Below, piece after piece: positions 38,713-46,405 of a stretch of 64,000 nucleotides of DNA. Position 1 is the first letter of the stretch. Every line of letters begins with the position of its first letter. The notes below the pieces were generated by a model. That model was not told the origin of the DNA, ran no database searches, and worked only from the letters and a program-made list of their open reading frames with translations. Location of the stretch: positions 124,001-188,000 of the forward strand of contig NZ_FPHO01000003.1 of assembly GCF_900117455.1 (NCBI RefSeq). Reading direction: 5' to 3'. Origin of the DNA: Hyphomicrobium sp. CS1GBMeth3 (GTDB lineage Bacteria; Pseudomonadota; Alphaproteobacteria; Rhizobiales; Hyphomicrobiaceae). Position numbers and translations under genes: made by a program.

Positions 38713-39336
38713 TCACGATTCCTCGCGCGTCGCAACGGCGCAGATGACATCCATTCTGAGGAAGTTTGCGCGCAGGTCGGACTTCTCCGACTTCAGTAGG
38801 TCCTCAAAGTAAGCGTTGTAAACGAGCTCGATCTCAGCGTGAAGCTTTGTGCGATTGATATCGCGAAGCGCCTCGTCATCAAACGTGAACGCTTCGCCGG
38901 AGATGCCGACGGTAAAGCCGTTCGAGCAGCCGCTGTGAAGTAAAGCGCACCGGCAGCTCACATAGACTTCCCTTGCCCACGCTGACGCAGCCTTGGTTGC
39001 GGGAAGATTTTCCGGGAACACCGGCCACGCGACGAGGAAACGCTCAAAAAGCTCGCCGCTTTTTCCCTTATGGTCTTTGAGCCCCTTCCGGAAGCCCTGC
39101 AGCATTTCCATCCGCAGGCAGTCGATCGCGAGCACGACGAACCCGTGAACTTGCTTGCAGGGCACTTGAGTGTCGATGAGGAGCTGTACGGGGGAGAAGA
39201 ATCGATCTTCCATCCGAGCCCGAAGCATGGCGATGGCTGTTTTCCAGTCGCTGGTGTCGCGGGCGTGCGGATCAAGCTTCAGACGCTTCCAGTCAGCAGC
39301 GGTGTGGCCAAGCGCGATGTCGAAATCCTGAGGCAT
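38713..39336 (-). CDS. HEPN-like hypothetical protein
   Basis: This 207-residue protein of no named family is predicted to be mostly helical. Residues 129-134 (RCALLH) form an R-x4-H motif within a helix (AREVYVSCRCALLHSG), the hallmark of HEPN ribonucleases and toxins. An upstream helix (FFSPVQLLID...FVVLAIDCLRMEMLQ) fits the first pair of a HEPN helix bundle. It is divergent from a nuclease-like gene across 149 bp, which could hold shared promoters. If the motif is active, the protein may be a metal-independent RNase used in abortive defence. This is inference from one motif. Confidence 0.7.
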   Translation of the reverse strand: MPQDFDIALGHTAADWKRLKLDPHARDTSDWKTAIAMLRARMEDRFFSPVQLLIDTQVPCKQVHGFVVLAIDCLRMEMLQGFRKGLKDHKGKSGELFERFLVAWPVFPENLPATKAASAWAREVYVSCRCALLHSGCSNGFTVGISGEAFTFDDEALRDINRTKLHAEIELVYNAYFEDLLKSEKSDLRANFLRMDVICAVATREES

Positions 39337-39485
39337 GACGATACTTCTTACCTCAGGGCGTACCGCGAACCGGCCCGCAAATCCGTGAAACGCAACCGTT
39401 ATCCACTTCCCTGTCGCCTTGCGCGCAAGGGGCAGAAGGAGACAGTGTAAACGGCTTTTTTCCGAATCTGCTACTGTTCACAAAT

Positions 39486-39977
39486 ATGGATGTTTCATCT
39501 CTCACGGTTATCGACCTCCTCAAGACTTACGGCGCGGTTCTTGATGAACTTCGCAGGCGGGAGATCGTGCGCAGCACAAACAACCCGGTCAGCGATCTGG
39601 CGGAGCACTTGTTTTGCACGGCCTATCCCAGCTGGATGCGCGAGAACAATTCCGCCTCGGGGCACGACGCCGTCGATCCCACCGGACTGCGGTATCAGAT
39701 CAAGGCAAGACGGCTGCACAGAAATAACGGCTCAAGGCAGCTCAGTGCGATCCGCAACTTGCCCAACGATCCCTTTGATTTTCTCGCGGGCGTTCTCTTT
39801 GATGAGACGTTCGGCATTCGTCGCGCGGCGATTATCCCGCTCGCAGTGGTCAAGGAAAGAGCGAAGCACGTCGAGCACACAAACAGCTGGCGGTTCTTGC
39901 TGCGGGAAGAGATCTGGGCCGATCCCGGCGTGCTCGATGTCACAGAGAGAATTCGCAAAGCCGCGACATCCCTCTGA
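39486..39977 (+). CDS. restriction-fold nuclease-like hypothetical protein
   Basis: This 163-residue protein has features of a small PD-(D/E)XK-fold nuclease: E40 in SDLAEHLF, then SGHDAVDPTGLRYQIKARRL with D61/D64 and Q71-x-K73. The third acidic residue is replaced by glutamine, as seen in some Mrr- and restriction-like families. The rest (NGSRQLSAIRNL, FDFLAGVLFDETFGIRRAAIIP) looks like a complete alpha/beta core. The ATG follows no strong ribosome site. It is divergent from the HEPN-like gene. It could be a nuclease, or a DNA-binding partner that has lost activity. Confidence 0.7.
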   Translation: MDVSSLTVIDLLKTYGAVLDELRRREIVRSTNNPVSDLAEHLFCTAYPSWMRENNSASGHDAVDPTGLRYQIKARRLHRNNGSRQLSAIRNLPNDPFDFLAGVLFDETFGIRRAAIIPLAVVKERAKHVEHTNSWRFLLREEIWADPGVLDVTERIRKAATSL

Positions 39978-40173
39978 CGAGCACATTAGTTCGCAAGCCG
40001 CCTTCGTCTCCCACTTAGGGTGCGGTTTCGAAGAAAACGGAGCGAATCGTTCGCTTTCCGCGTAGCAGGTCGCCTAAGCCCTAGTTGACAGCGTCAAGTT
40101 TGTTCGCTCCCATAAGCGGGAGAGTTGGCTTTTGGTGGGGAGCGGACATTCCTGCAAGTAGCGACGGCGTCCG
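39978..40173. other. no gene seen
   Basis: Together with the next 475 bp, this forms a poorly coding stretch between the nuclease-like gene and the NACHT gene. No structure or motif is recognised in these bases. Confidence 0.4.
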
Positions 40174-40474
40174 TCAGCGCTTCTGCTTTCTCGGCATCGC
40201 GACGGCAGCGTCCCACAAGCCGAAGTCTGGCCATAATCGCCCGAACGCTGGGTGATCATGCGTATGACGTCCGCATTCTGGCTGTGAGCTGCCTTCGACG
40301 GGGCCGTCCAACAGCAGCGTCTGACTCAAGGCGCTTACGGTGCTTTTGCGCAATTTCTCGTTCGCTCTTGATAAACACGACCGTTGAGGAGGCTGGAGAG
40401 CCGCAACGACACCGATAGGCGCGGCGGCGCCGCACAGCAGCTCTACGAGGTCTTCCGGAATTCTCTTATACATT
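40174..40474 (-). CDS. doubtful small ORF after NACHT gene (second)
   Basis: This frame of about 100 codons starts MYKRIPEDLVELLCGAAAPIGVVAALQP. Its ATG overlaps the stop of the preceding 60-codon frame (ATGTATAA), an arrangement typical of coupled genes or of a single gene broken by a frameshift. The composition is ordinary and no family is recognised. It may be a decayed fragment of a longer protein. Confidence 0.3.
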
Positions 40475-40648
40475 CCGGCGGCATAGCAGGGAAGGGACAT
40501 GCGCGCGCAGCTCTGCCACACCTTCCCAGGCCATAGCACGCTCGATAAAAATGAGGCCGGTATTGTCGAGCTCTGTGCGAGATCTCGTATTGCCAGGAAA
40601 CGCGCCGAATGCTTGCTCAGGTTTCCTGGCTCGCTGTTCGCCGTTCAC
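40466..40648 (-). CDS. doubtful small ORF after NACHT gene (first)
   Basis: This 60-codon frame begins with GTG overlapping the NACHT gene's TAG stop by one base (TAGTG). It reads VNGEQRARKPEQAFGAFPGN and then ELDNTGLIFIERAMAWEG. The overlap suggests coupled translation, but the protein has no recognised motif. With the next frame it may be one gene split by a frameshift. Confidence 0.3.
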   Translation of the reverse strand: MNGEQRARKPEQAFGAFPGNTRSRTELDNTGLIFIERAMAWEGVAELRAHVPSLLCRRNV

Positions 40649-43600
40649 TAGTGTGTCTCAGCAAACCATTCATCGCGAGCAGCCACTTTTATAACAGGAA
40701 TAGCTTGCGAGCCTGCGGCAGCGGCCAAAATTGACTCGGCGATTCCCACGAGAACAAGCGGATAATGGGCCGGGATTGAGCAAACGCGTCGCGCAATATC
40801 AAGAGGCATCAAGGACTTTGAATTTGCGTAGACGCTGCGGAGTGGGGGCGGTATTGCTCCTACGGCGTGTGCTCGTGCCACAACATTAAGCGCTGCCTCC
40901 CAGGCGCTTGCTGCGGACTCTGCTTTGGATAACGCTATCCTCATAGCCATGCGATGTATCTCTACATCGTCTCCGTCATAATCCTGCAAGAGGCGCGTCC
41001 AGGTCTTGTACTGATCTCCTGGCCGGAGCTTGGAAACAAACAGACACACTCCCCTTGGGGACATTTCAATGAGTTGCTTACCGAGCGCGAATTTCTCGCC
41101 GGGCACTTTTTCACCCCGATACACGTTGCGATACTCAAGCGCATGTATCAATGAGTGCCACTTGTTAGCGTCTAGGCCGTCAAGCAAATCGCTGAGGAGC
41201 TTGCTGTGAGCGCTGATCACACTTTGCGACGCCCAACGCTGAGCACACAGGCATACAAACTGCGTCAGTACATCATTGTTTTTACACGTGCGAAGCTGGT
41301 TTTCCCACCACTTCCCGTCGTTAGCACGGGCCTTGGCAATTAGAGCCCGATCCAGCACAGACAGGCAATTATCGTGCAGGCTCTCGGAGCTGTCACATGA
41401 CCCATCATCCAGCTCAGCGGCCAATACGGCCAATCGCAAAATGACCCATCGTGTGCCCCATATCTGCCGAGCAAACTCGATACGTGTCGACCAAATTTCG
41501 CGGTCCGAAGTCAGTGCACTCAACGGCATGTCCAGCAGAGCGTCTAGCTCAACCGCGAGCTGATCGACAGGCGAATTTGTGAGAGTGTCCTCCAATTCTG
41601 AGATCGGATACGGACCGCGGTGGTCGAGAAGCTTCCGGACTGGCACCTCTTTGGTTCTTTCAGAAATCTCGAACGGTCCGAACTGAGAAAGAAGCGCAGA
41701 GATGCAATTTAGGACGTGCGCGTTAGAGCATTTGAATGCGCCGGTCGCAGGGATGAACCAGTAGTGGGAAGCGCCGTCAAGGAACCAATCAAAGACTTTT
41801 GTCCACATCTCAGGGTGCGCGCCGAACGCGTCAGCCCTACTATTTGAAAGCAGATTGATAGCAGCCGCTGGGCCGCAAACGCTGAAAATTTCTTCGCATT
41901 GGCTCACTGACATACGTTCGAAAGCTCGAATGTACGCGCCAAAGCGAAGCCAACTTTGAACGGAATGATACTTACTGCGGCTTACCCACCATTGCTCCAG
42001 TAGTTTGTCCGGTGGAAGATTCGCCGCCATAATCTGCGCAGCCACTTGCTGCCTATCGTAATGCGGCTGATGGGCAAGCTCGTTACATTTCGCGAGCAAC
42101 AGTTCCTTGGCGGTCCCTGGGGGGAGCGCGAGAGTATGAGTTGCCCTCCGCGTAAAATGAGTGGCCAGAAGGGTGTCAAAGGATGGCAGCGCCAAAATAT
42201 TGCTGGCGAGTTTGCTTGCCAATTTTGGCTGCTGACTGAAAACATGGTCTGCCAGCAGCGTAAAGCCTAGCTGTGGGACATGACTTATATTCCGAAATTG
42301 CTCGCTAGAGCCAAGTTCGTCAAGCGCTTGAATCAGCGACGCCAGTTCTCCCGAATTGTAACAACCAGCGTAGAATCGAGCGACGTTCAGCCAATAAAAG
42401 TTGCGAGACACGGCATCAAACCGGTCCACCAGCGTACCTTTCTGGTGCGCCCCTACGGGAGAGTAGGGAGCTGTATCGTAAAGGTACCTTGCAGCGAAAT
42501 ATTCTCTGAGAGGCTGCACCTCAAATTCGAAAGTCCCCTGTACACGGGACACCAACGCTACCACGCGCTCAACAATGCCCGAAAATAACTGGTTCAGCGT
42601 TTGGTGCGAGTGGCCCGTCTTATCCAAAAATGACTTTATCTCGTCCTTTAGCCGCGCCTCCTGGATGTGTCCCGCACCGGAAGTCTCGGCTTCGCCCTGA
42701 AGCGTCCATGCTAGATGCCGGTGAATATGGACGAGCAGTTCCCGATGGTCTCTAACGATGCGGCTCTTCTCGGATTCTCGGTTGAGAAAGATGTCTATAT
42801 ATTTATCGTAAAGCGCTGTACGCTTGTCGGGCAGTGATGCGCCTTGAACCGAAATTAGTGCAAGCAAAATCGTGAGCTGCATTGGGTTTCGCGCTAAGTC
42901 GCGAATATGCGCATGGCCGAGTTTTTCTTCTAGCACCGACAGGATATCGCGCCGTTCTCTTGCGTCTGCGGCCCGTCCGTCTAGCCACTTTTGCGTATAC
43001 TGTTGTATGACCTTTCTCGACAGCGACAAGAGCTGAAGATGTTGCCACTCGTCTCTTGGGAATCCGGGAGAGTTCGCGAAGGCTGCTGGCCTGCTAGTGA
43101 CGACGAACTGGCATGAAAGAGCATTGGTCGCGAACCGCGTCGCCGAGTCCGACACCTCGGAGACAATCCTATTCCTCAGGTGTATGTCTGCTACCTCGTC
43201 GAAGCCATCGAGCACGACAAGAAGTTGGGATTGGCGCGCGACCGCATTCAGATCGTCAACGCTGAAGTTTGCGCCGGTGTACCGATGCACCTGAGCGGCG
43301 AGAAAACTTTCGAGGACTGGGCTACTCTCTGCCGGGATACGAGCTGCGGGATCGTCGCTGAAAGGGTCTTTGCCAGCCAACCAGCTAGCATAATCTCTCA
43401 AATCAACTCGGAAAGGTATGCGTGCCTCTTGTGGCCGGTGATTGGGATTGATGCGCCGCAAATCTGCCTCGCGTCCCAAAAGGATATAACGATAGATCAA
43501 ACACAAATACTGCGTGACGGTAGATTTTCCTTGCCCAGGAGCGCCCTCGACAACGATACGCTCAAATCGTCTGGCTATATCTTTGCGGGCTAATACCTGA

Positions 43601-44376
43601 AGTGCCCCCGGCGCTCGATTCAGGGAGTCCTCTCCCGATGTGCCTCCGTGGAAGTAAAGCTCTTCTTCGTCGCTCTCGGGATTATTCTGAAGTTCTATCC
43701 AGCGCTTCTGAGAAGGGATTAAGCGGTGCTCGCTGGAAATTGCGAAGCGTGCTGGCACGTCAACAAATAGATCAACAATACTTTTTTGCAAATCAATTTG
43801 TTTGAATTTCAGCTGCGCGTCGTATTTGGCTTGATATGCCATGTATGAGCGGACTGCATCGGCTCGACGTTTTTCATTTGGATCGCCAACATTGAGTAAG
43901 AGAGCGTGTATAAGGTCTGTGGCCTTTAATATCTCAGGGTAGCTCCACTTTACTGAAGGCATTGAATCAATGCGTCGTTCAAGATCGTCCCGCCACCAGC
44001 AATAGGCAGGAATGTCGAACGACGTAGAAAGCTCAGCGTTGACCTTATCTATTGATCCGGAATCCAGGTGCGACGTACCTGAAATGTTCGTCAATAAGTG
44101 ATATTCCGTTGCGCCGCGTTCTACTAGCTTCAGGACCTTCGCTCTTTCGGACTTAATTGCGGACATGACTGCGTCTCGCTCAGTCTTCGAGTTGGGGTCT
44201 TTTGCAAACTTAACTTGATATACAATGAATTTACCGCGTCTTCTTCTGAAGCTATCCCGTCCGCCATCTGGTTGCCCCACGGGCAAGCATTGGATGTCGG
44301 GGTGCATGACGGCGATTACGGACTGGCAAAGCTTCTGAAACCGATCATCACCAAGCAATTCGAAGTGGTAAGCCAT
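40648..44376 (-). CDS. NACHT NTPase with N-terminal Mrr-like nuclease (defence effector)
   Basis: This is a large STAND-type protein of about 1242 residues. Residues 1-120 resemble an Mrr-like restriction nuclease (FQKLCQSVIAVMHPDIQCLP, D41 in DGGRDSF, Q54-x-K56 in YQVKFA). The NACHT core has Walker A GAPGQGKST (278-286), Walker B LLVVLDGFDEVAD (385-395) and the sensor FVVTSRPAAF. The post-NACHT helical part includes FEVQPLREYFAARYLYD, common in bacterial NACHT proteins. The long C-terminus (about 650-1242) is helical and probably the pathogen sensor. The start at MAYHFELLGD was chosen. The gene is visibly A+T-richer than the chromosome. By analogy with Avs/bNACHT proteins it would cut DNA on sensing a phage component. 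Confidence 0.87.
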   Translation of the reverse strand: MAYHFELLGDDRFQKLCQSVIAVMHPDIQCLPVGQPDGGRDSFRRRRGKFIVYQVKFAKDPNSKTERDAVMSAIKSERAKVLKLVERGATEYHLLTNISGTSHLDSGSIDKVNAELSTSFDIPAYCWWRDDLERRIDSMPSVKWSYPEILKATDLIHALLLNVGDPNEKRRADAVRSYMAYQAKYDAQLKFKQIDLQKSIVDLFVDVPARFAISSEHRLIPSQKRWIELQNNPESDEEELYFHGGTSGEDSLNRAPGALQVLARKDIARRFERIVVEGAPGQGKSTVTQYLCLIYRYILLGREADLRRINPNHRPQEARIPFRVDLRDYASWLAGKDPFSDDPAARIPAESSPVLESFLAAQVHRYTGANFSVDDLNAVARQSQLLVVLDGFDEVADIHLRNRIVSEVSDSATRFATNALSCQFVVTSRPAAFANSPGFPRDEWQHLQLLSLSRKVIQQYTQKWLDGRAADARERRDILSVLEEKLGHAHIRDLARNPMQLTILLALISVQGASLPDKRTALYDKYIDIFLNRESEKSRIVRDHRELLVHIHRHLAWTLQGEAETSGAGHIQEARLKDEIKSFLDKTGHSHQTLNQLFSGIVERVVALVSRVQGTFEFEVQPLREYFAARYLYDTAPYSPVGAHQKGTLVDRFDAVSRNFYWLNVARFYAGCYNSGELASLIQALDELGSSEQFRNISHVPQLGFTLLADHVFSQQPKLASKLASNILALPSFDTLLATHFTRRATHTLALPPGTAKELLLAKCNELAHQPHYDRQQVAAQIMAANLPPDKLLEQWWVSRSKYHSVQSWLRFGAYIRAFERMSVSQCEEIFSVCGPAAAINLLSNSRADAFGAHPEMWTKVFDWFLDGASHYWFIPATGAFKCSNAHVLNCISALLSQFGPFEISERTKEVPVRKLLDHRGPYPISELEDTLTNSPVDQLAVELDALLDMPLSALTSDREIWSTRIEFARQIWGTRWVILRLAVLAAELDDGSCDSSESLHDNCLSVLDRALIAKARANDGKWWENQLRTCKNNDVLTQFVCLCAQRWASQSVISAHSKLLSDLLDGLDANKWHSLIHALEYRNVYRGEKVPGEKFALGKQLIEMSPRGVCLFVSKLRPGDQYKTWTRLLQDYDGDDVEIHRMAMRIALSKAESAASAWEAALNVVARAHAVGAIPPPLRSVYANSKSLMPLDIARRVCSIPAHYPLVLVGIAESILAAAAGSQAIPVIKVAARDEWFAETH

Positions 44377-44999
44377 CCCTTTATCCCATCCAGCGCCGCG
44401 GTTGGTCCTTCGATGCAAGCATGCCCCAAGTCTTCAGTAGACTTACCTATTTCAAACTGAGGACAGGGGAAAGAGCGAGGAGAGCGTTTTCCAGTCTGAT
44501 AGCTGCGCGGGGCTTGGCCGACGGGCTCGTAACAACACCTTTCCAGCTGCGCCCTCTCCCTCGCCGCCGCAGCATCTAAGAAGGATGAGCCATGAATTAA
44601 CATTACAACCGCTACGACCGTACTCTTACAGTGCTTACCTGCCCGAGCCTTGAAGATGAAGGGTACGGCTACGTCGATGAGGACGACGAAGATCGCCTCA
44701 TCGACAGTTGGATCCCGAGGTTTCGTCGATAATGGCCAGATTCTACGAACATTGCCGATGCCGATGTCCGCTACGGTGGGCCTGGCGGACGTGGTGATCG
44801 CTTGAACTACCGCTCAATTCTTCCATTGCTCAGATTTCCGCTTTCTCGGCAAAGCGAGCAGCCGAGTTCTGCCTGGGAACGAAGCTGATCTTCGAAGCTC
44901 CCGTCTGCAGGAAGAGCTGTGGCAACGATTACGGCAGTTCCCGATAATTGCGATTAACGGGAACAAACCGAGCTGGGGAAATCGTGGACAGCGCGCCCG
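44377..44999. other. intergenic region between NACHT and DUF2971 genes
   Basis: This 623-bp divergent spacer has no well-supported gene. At 44592-44731 the plus strand has an AAGGA site, ATG-AAT, then a TAA, after which the same frame continues as HYNRYDRTLTVLTCPSLEDE and ends in a charged DEDDEDRLIDSW stretch. This looks like a tiny gene broken at codon 3. Promoters for both flanking genes should lie here. Confidence 0.4.
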
Positions 45000-46043
45000 A
45001 TGAACTATCCCGATGCTTCGCTTCAGGACACGATATTCCGTCGGATGAAGATTCCCCGACCGCGCGCTCCGCTCCATGAGGACTCGTTGAAAATTCACAA
45101 TCCATTTGGTCGTCTGCCAAAGGCCGAGGGCGCGGGCAAACTCCAGCGTTGGCCTGATTCCTATCAGCGGCCGTTCGATGGCAAAGTTTATCATTACACT
45201 ACCGCAGCAGCACTGGGTGGTATTCTTTCAAGTCGATCGATGTTCTGCACTGACTATCGCCAGCTCAACGATTCCGCAGAGCTCAGCATTGGCCTTGAAG
45301 TCGTTGAGGCTGCTATCTCGGCACGTGGCCAAGAGATAGGCATATCCTCCGAAGACGCAGAGGACGCCCTCGATCATCTCGCGGTACTTCGGGAAGCGTC
45401 AATGCACGTCGCGATGTTCGCGGCCTCGTTCAGCATGCACGGAAATGACCTTACGCAATGGCGCGCTTATGTTCCTTCCCACGGTGTCAGTGTAGGATTT
45501 CGGCTGTCTGCCCTCGAAAAGCTAGCGGTTGACCAGCATTTTGTGTGTGGCCCGGTACGCTACCTCGGTGCGCCCATATTCAACGAATGGCTTACCGCAC
45601 AGTTGGAAGTTATGAGGGACGGCCTCAGGGGTTCTGCTATCAGCGAACGAGCTCTTCGCGAACAAGCGTCTAGCGACCCGCAAGAGTTTGTTGACCTGAT
45701 GGTTTTGACACAGCGCAGTGGCAATCTCGAGCGCTGGATCTGCGAAGTGGCGGGACTGCTAAAGAATCCGGATTTTCGGAGTGAGCGAGAGTGGCGCTGC
45801 TTGTTTGTACAAAGGGAAAACACCATCCAGCCGCGGAAACCGGCGCATTTCAGAAGTTCGGGCCCACGTGTCATTCGCTATGTTGAGTTGGATTTTTCCC
45901 AAGTCGACCTTAATGAGCTCATCGATGTAGTTCTGATTGGCCCTGGCACGTCTCGCGAGGAGACATTCCAATTGGTTACCGATCTCCTTAGAAGTGCCGG
46001 TGTAAATGCCACGGTTTCATGTCCACCGAACTCGCTTCGGTAG
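45000..46043 (+). CDS. DUF2971 protein
   Basis: This 347-residue protein matches DUF2971: KVYHYTTAAALGGILSSRSMFCTDYRQLNDSAELSIGL near residue 65, then FAASFSMHGNDLTQWRAYVPSHGVSVGFRL, and later FRSEREWRCLF. The family is frequent near phage-defence genes; some members resemble ADP-ribosyltransferase-like folds, but the activity is unknown. The true start may be the ATG at 45045 since the conserved domain begins after about 60 residues. It stands alone between the NACHT gene (divergent) and a small gene. Confidence 0.85.
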   Translation: MNYPDASLQDTIFRRMKIPRPRAPLHEDSLKIHNPFGRLPKAEGAGKLQRWPDSYQRPFDGKVYHYTTAAALGGILSSRSMFCTDYRQLNDSAELSIGLEVVEAAISARGQEIGISSEDAEDALDHLAVLREASMHVAMFAASFSMHGNDLTQWRAYVPSHGVSVGFRLSALEKLAVDQHFVCGPVRYLGAPIFNEWLTAQLEVMRDGLRGSAISERALREQASSDPQEFVDLMVLTQRSGNLERWICEVAGLLKNPDFRSEREWRCLFVQRENTIQPRKPAHFRSSGPRVIRYVELDFSQVDLNELIDVVLIGPGTSREETFQLVTDLLRSAGVNATVSCPPNSLR

Positions 46044-46209
46044 TTGTCGATCGTTGGTCATACGTTTCGGGTGTTGTGCGCCGGCAACGCGCTGTCTCCT
46101 AGTTGATTGCCTGCGACCGCCCCCAAGACTAATGCCTGCGGCCGTGACCTTTGCCCGTCGGGGCGCAACTTCAAATGTTAAGGTAGGCAACGAACATCGG
46201 AGATCAGCG

Positions 46210-46404
46210 ATGAGAAGTATTATCGAAGTGCTCACGGACGAGCAGAGGCTGAACGCTTCTCGCTTCAAGGCAATGTTCGCCGACTTCGACGAGCTAAAGA
46301 TAAGGCTCGGCGCAATCGAGCGGGAACTGACGACGTTGCCGGGAGTGCTCGCTGATATGATTGCGCAACGAGGCCAGTCGTGGCCGGGGCCATACTCGGA
46401 TTGA
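46210..46404 (+). CDS. small hypothetical protein, 64 residues
   Basis: This short helical protein starts MRSIIEVLTDEQRLNASRFKAM and has a likely amphipathic coil (DFDELKIRLGAIERELTTLPGVLADM). A CGGAG site lies about 8 bp before the ATG. It ends one base before the convergent MmeI-like gene. The frame continues upstream but looks non-coding. No function is recognised. Confidence 0.5.
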   Translation: MRSIIEVLTDEQRLNASRFKAMFADFDELKIRLGAIERELTTLPGVLADMIAQRGQSWPGPYSD

Positions 46405-46405
46405 G

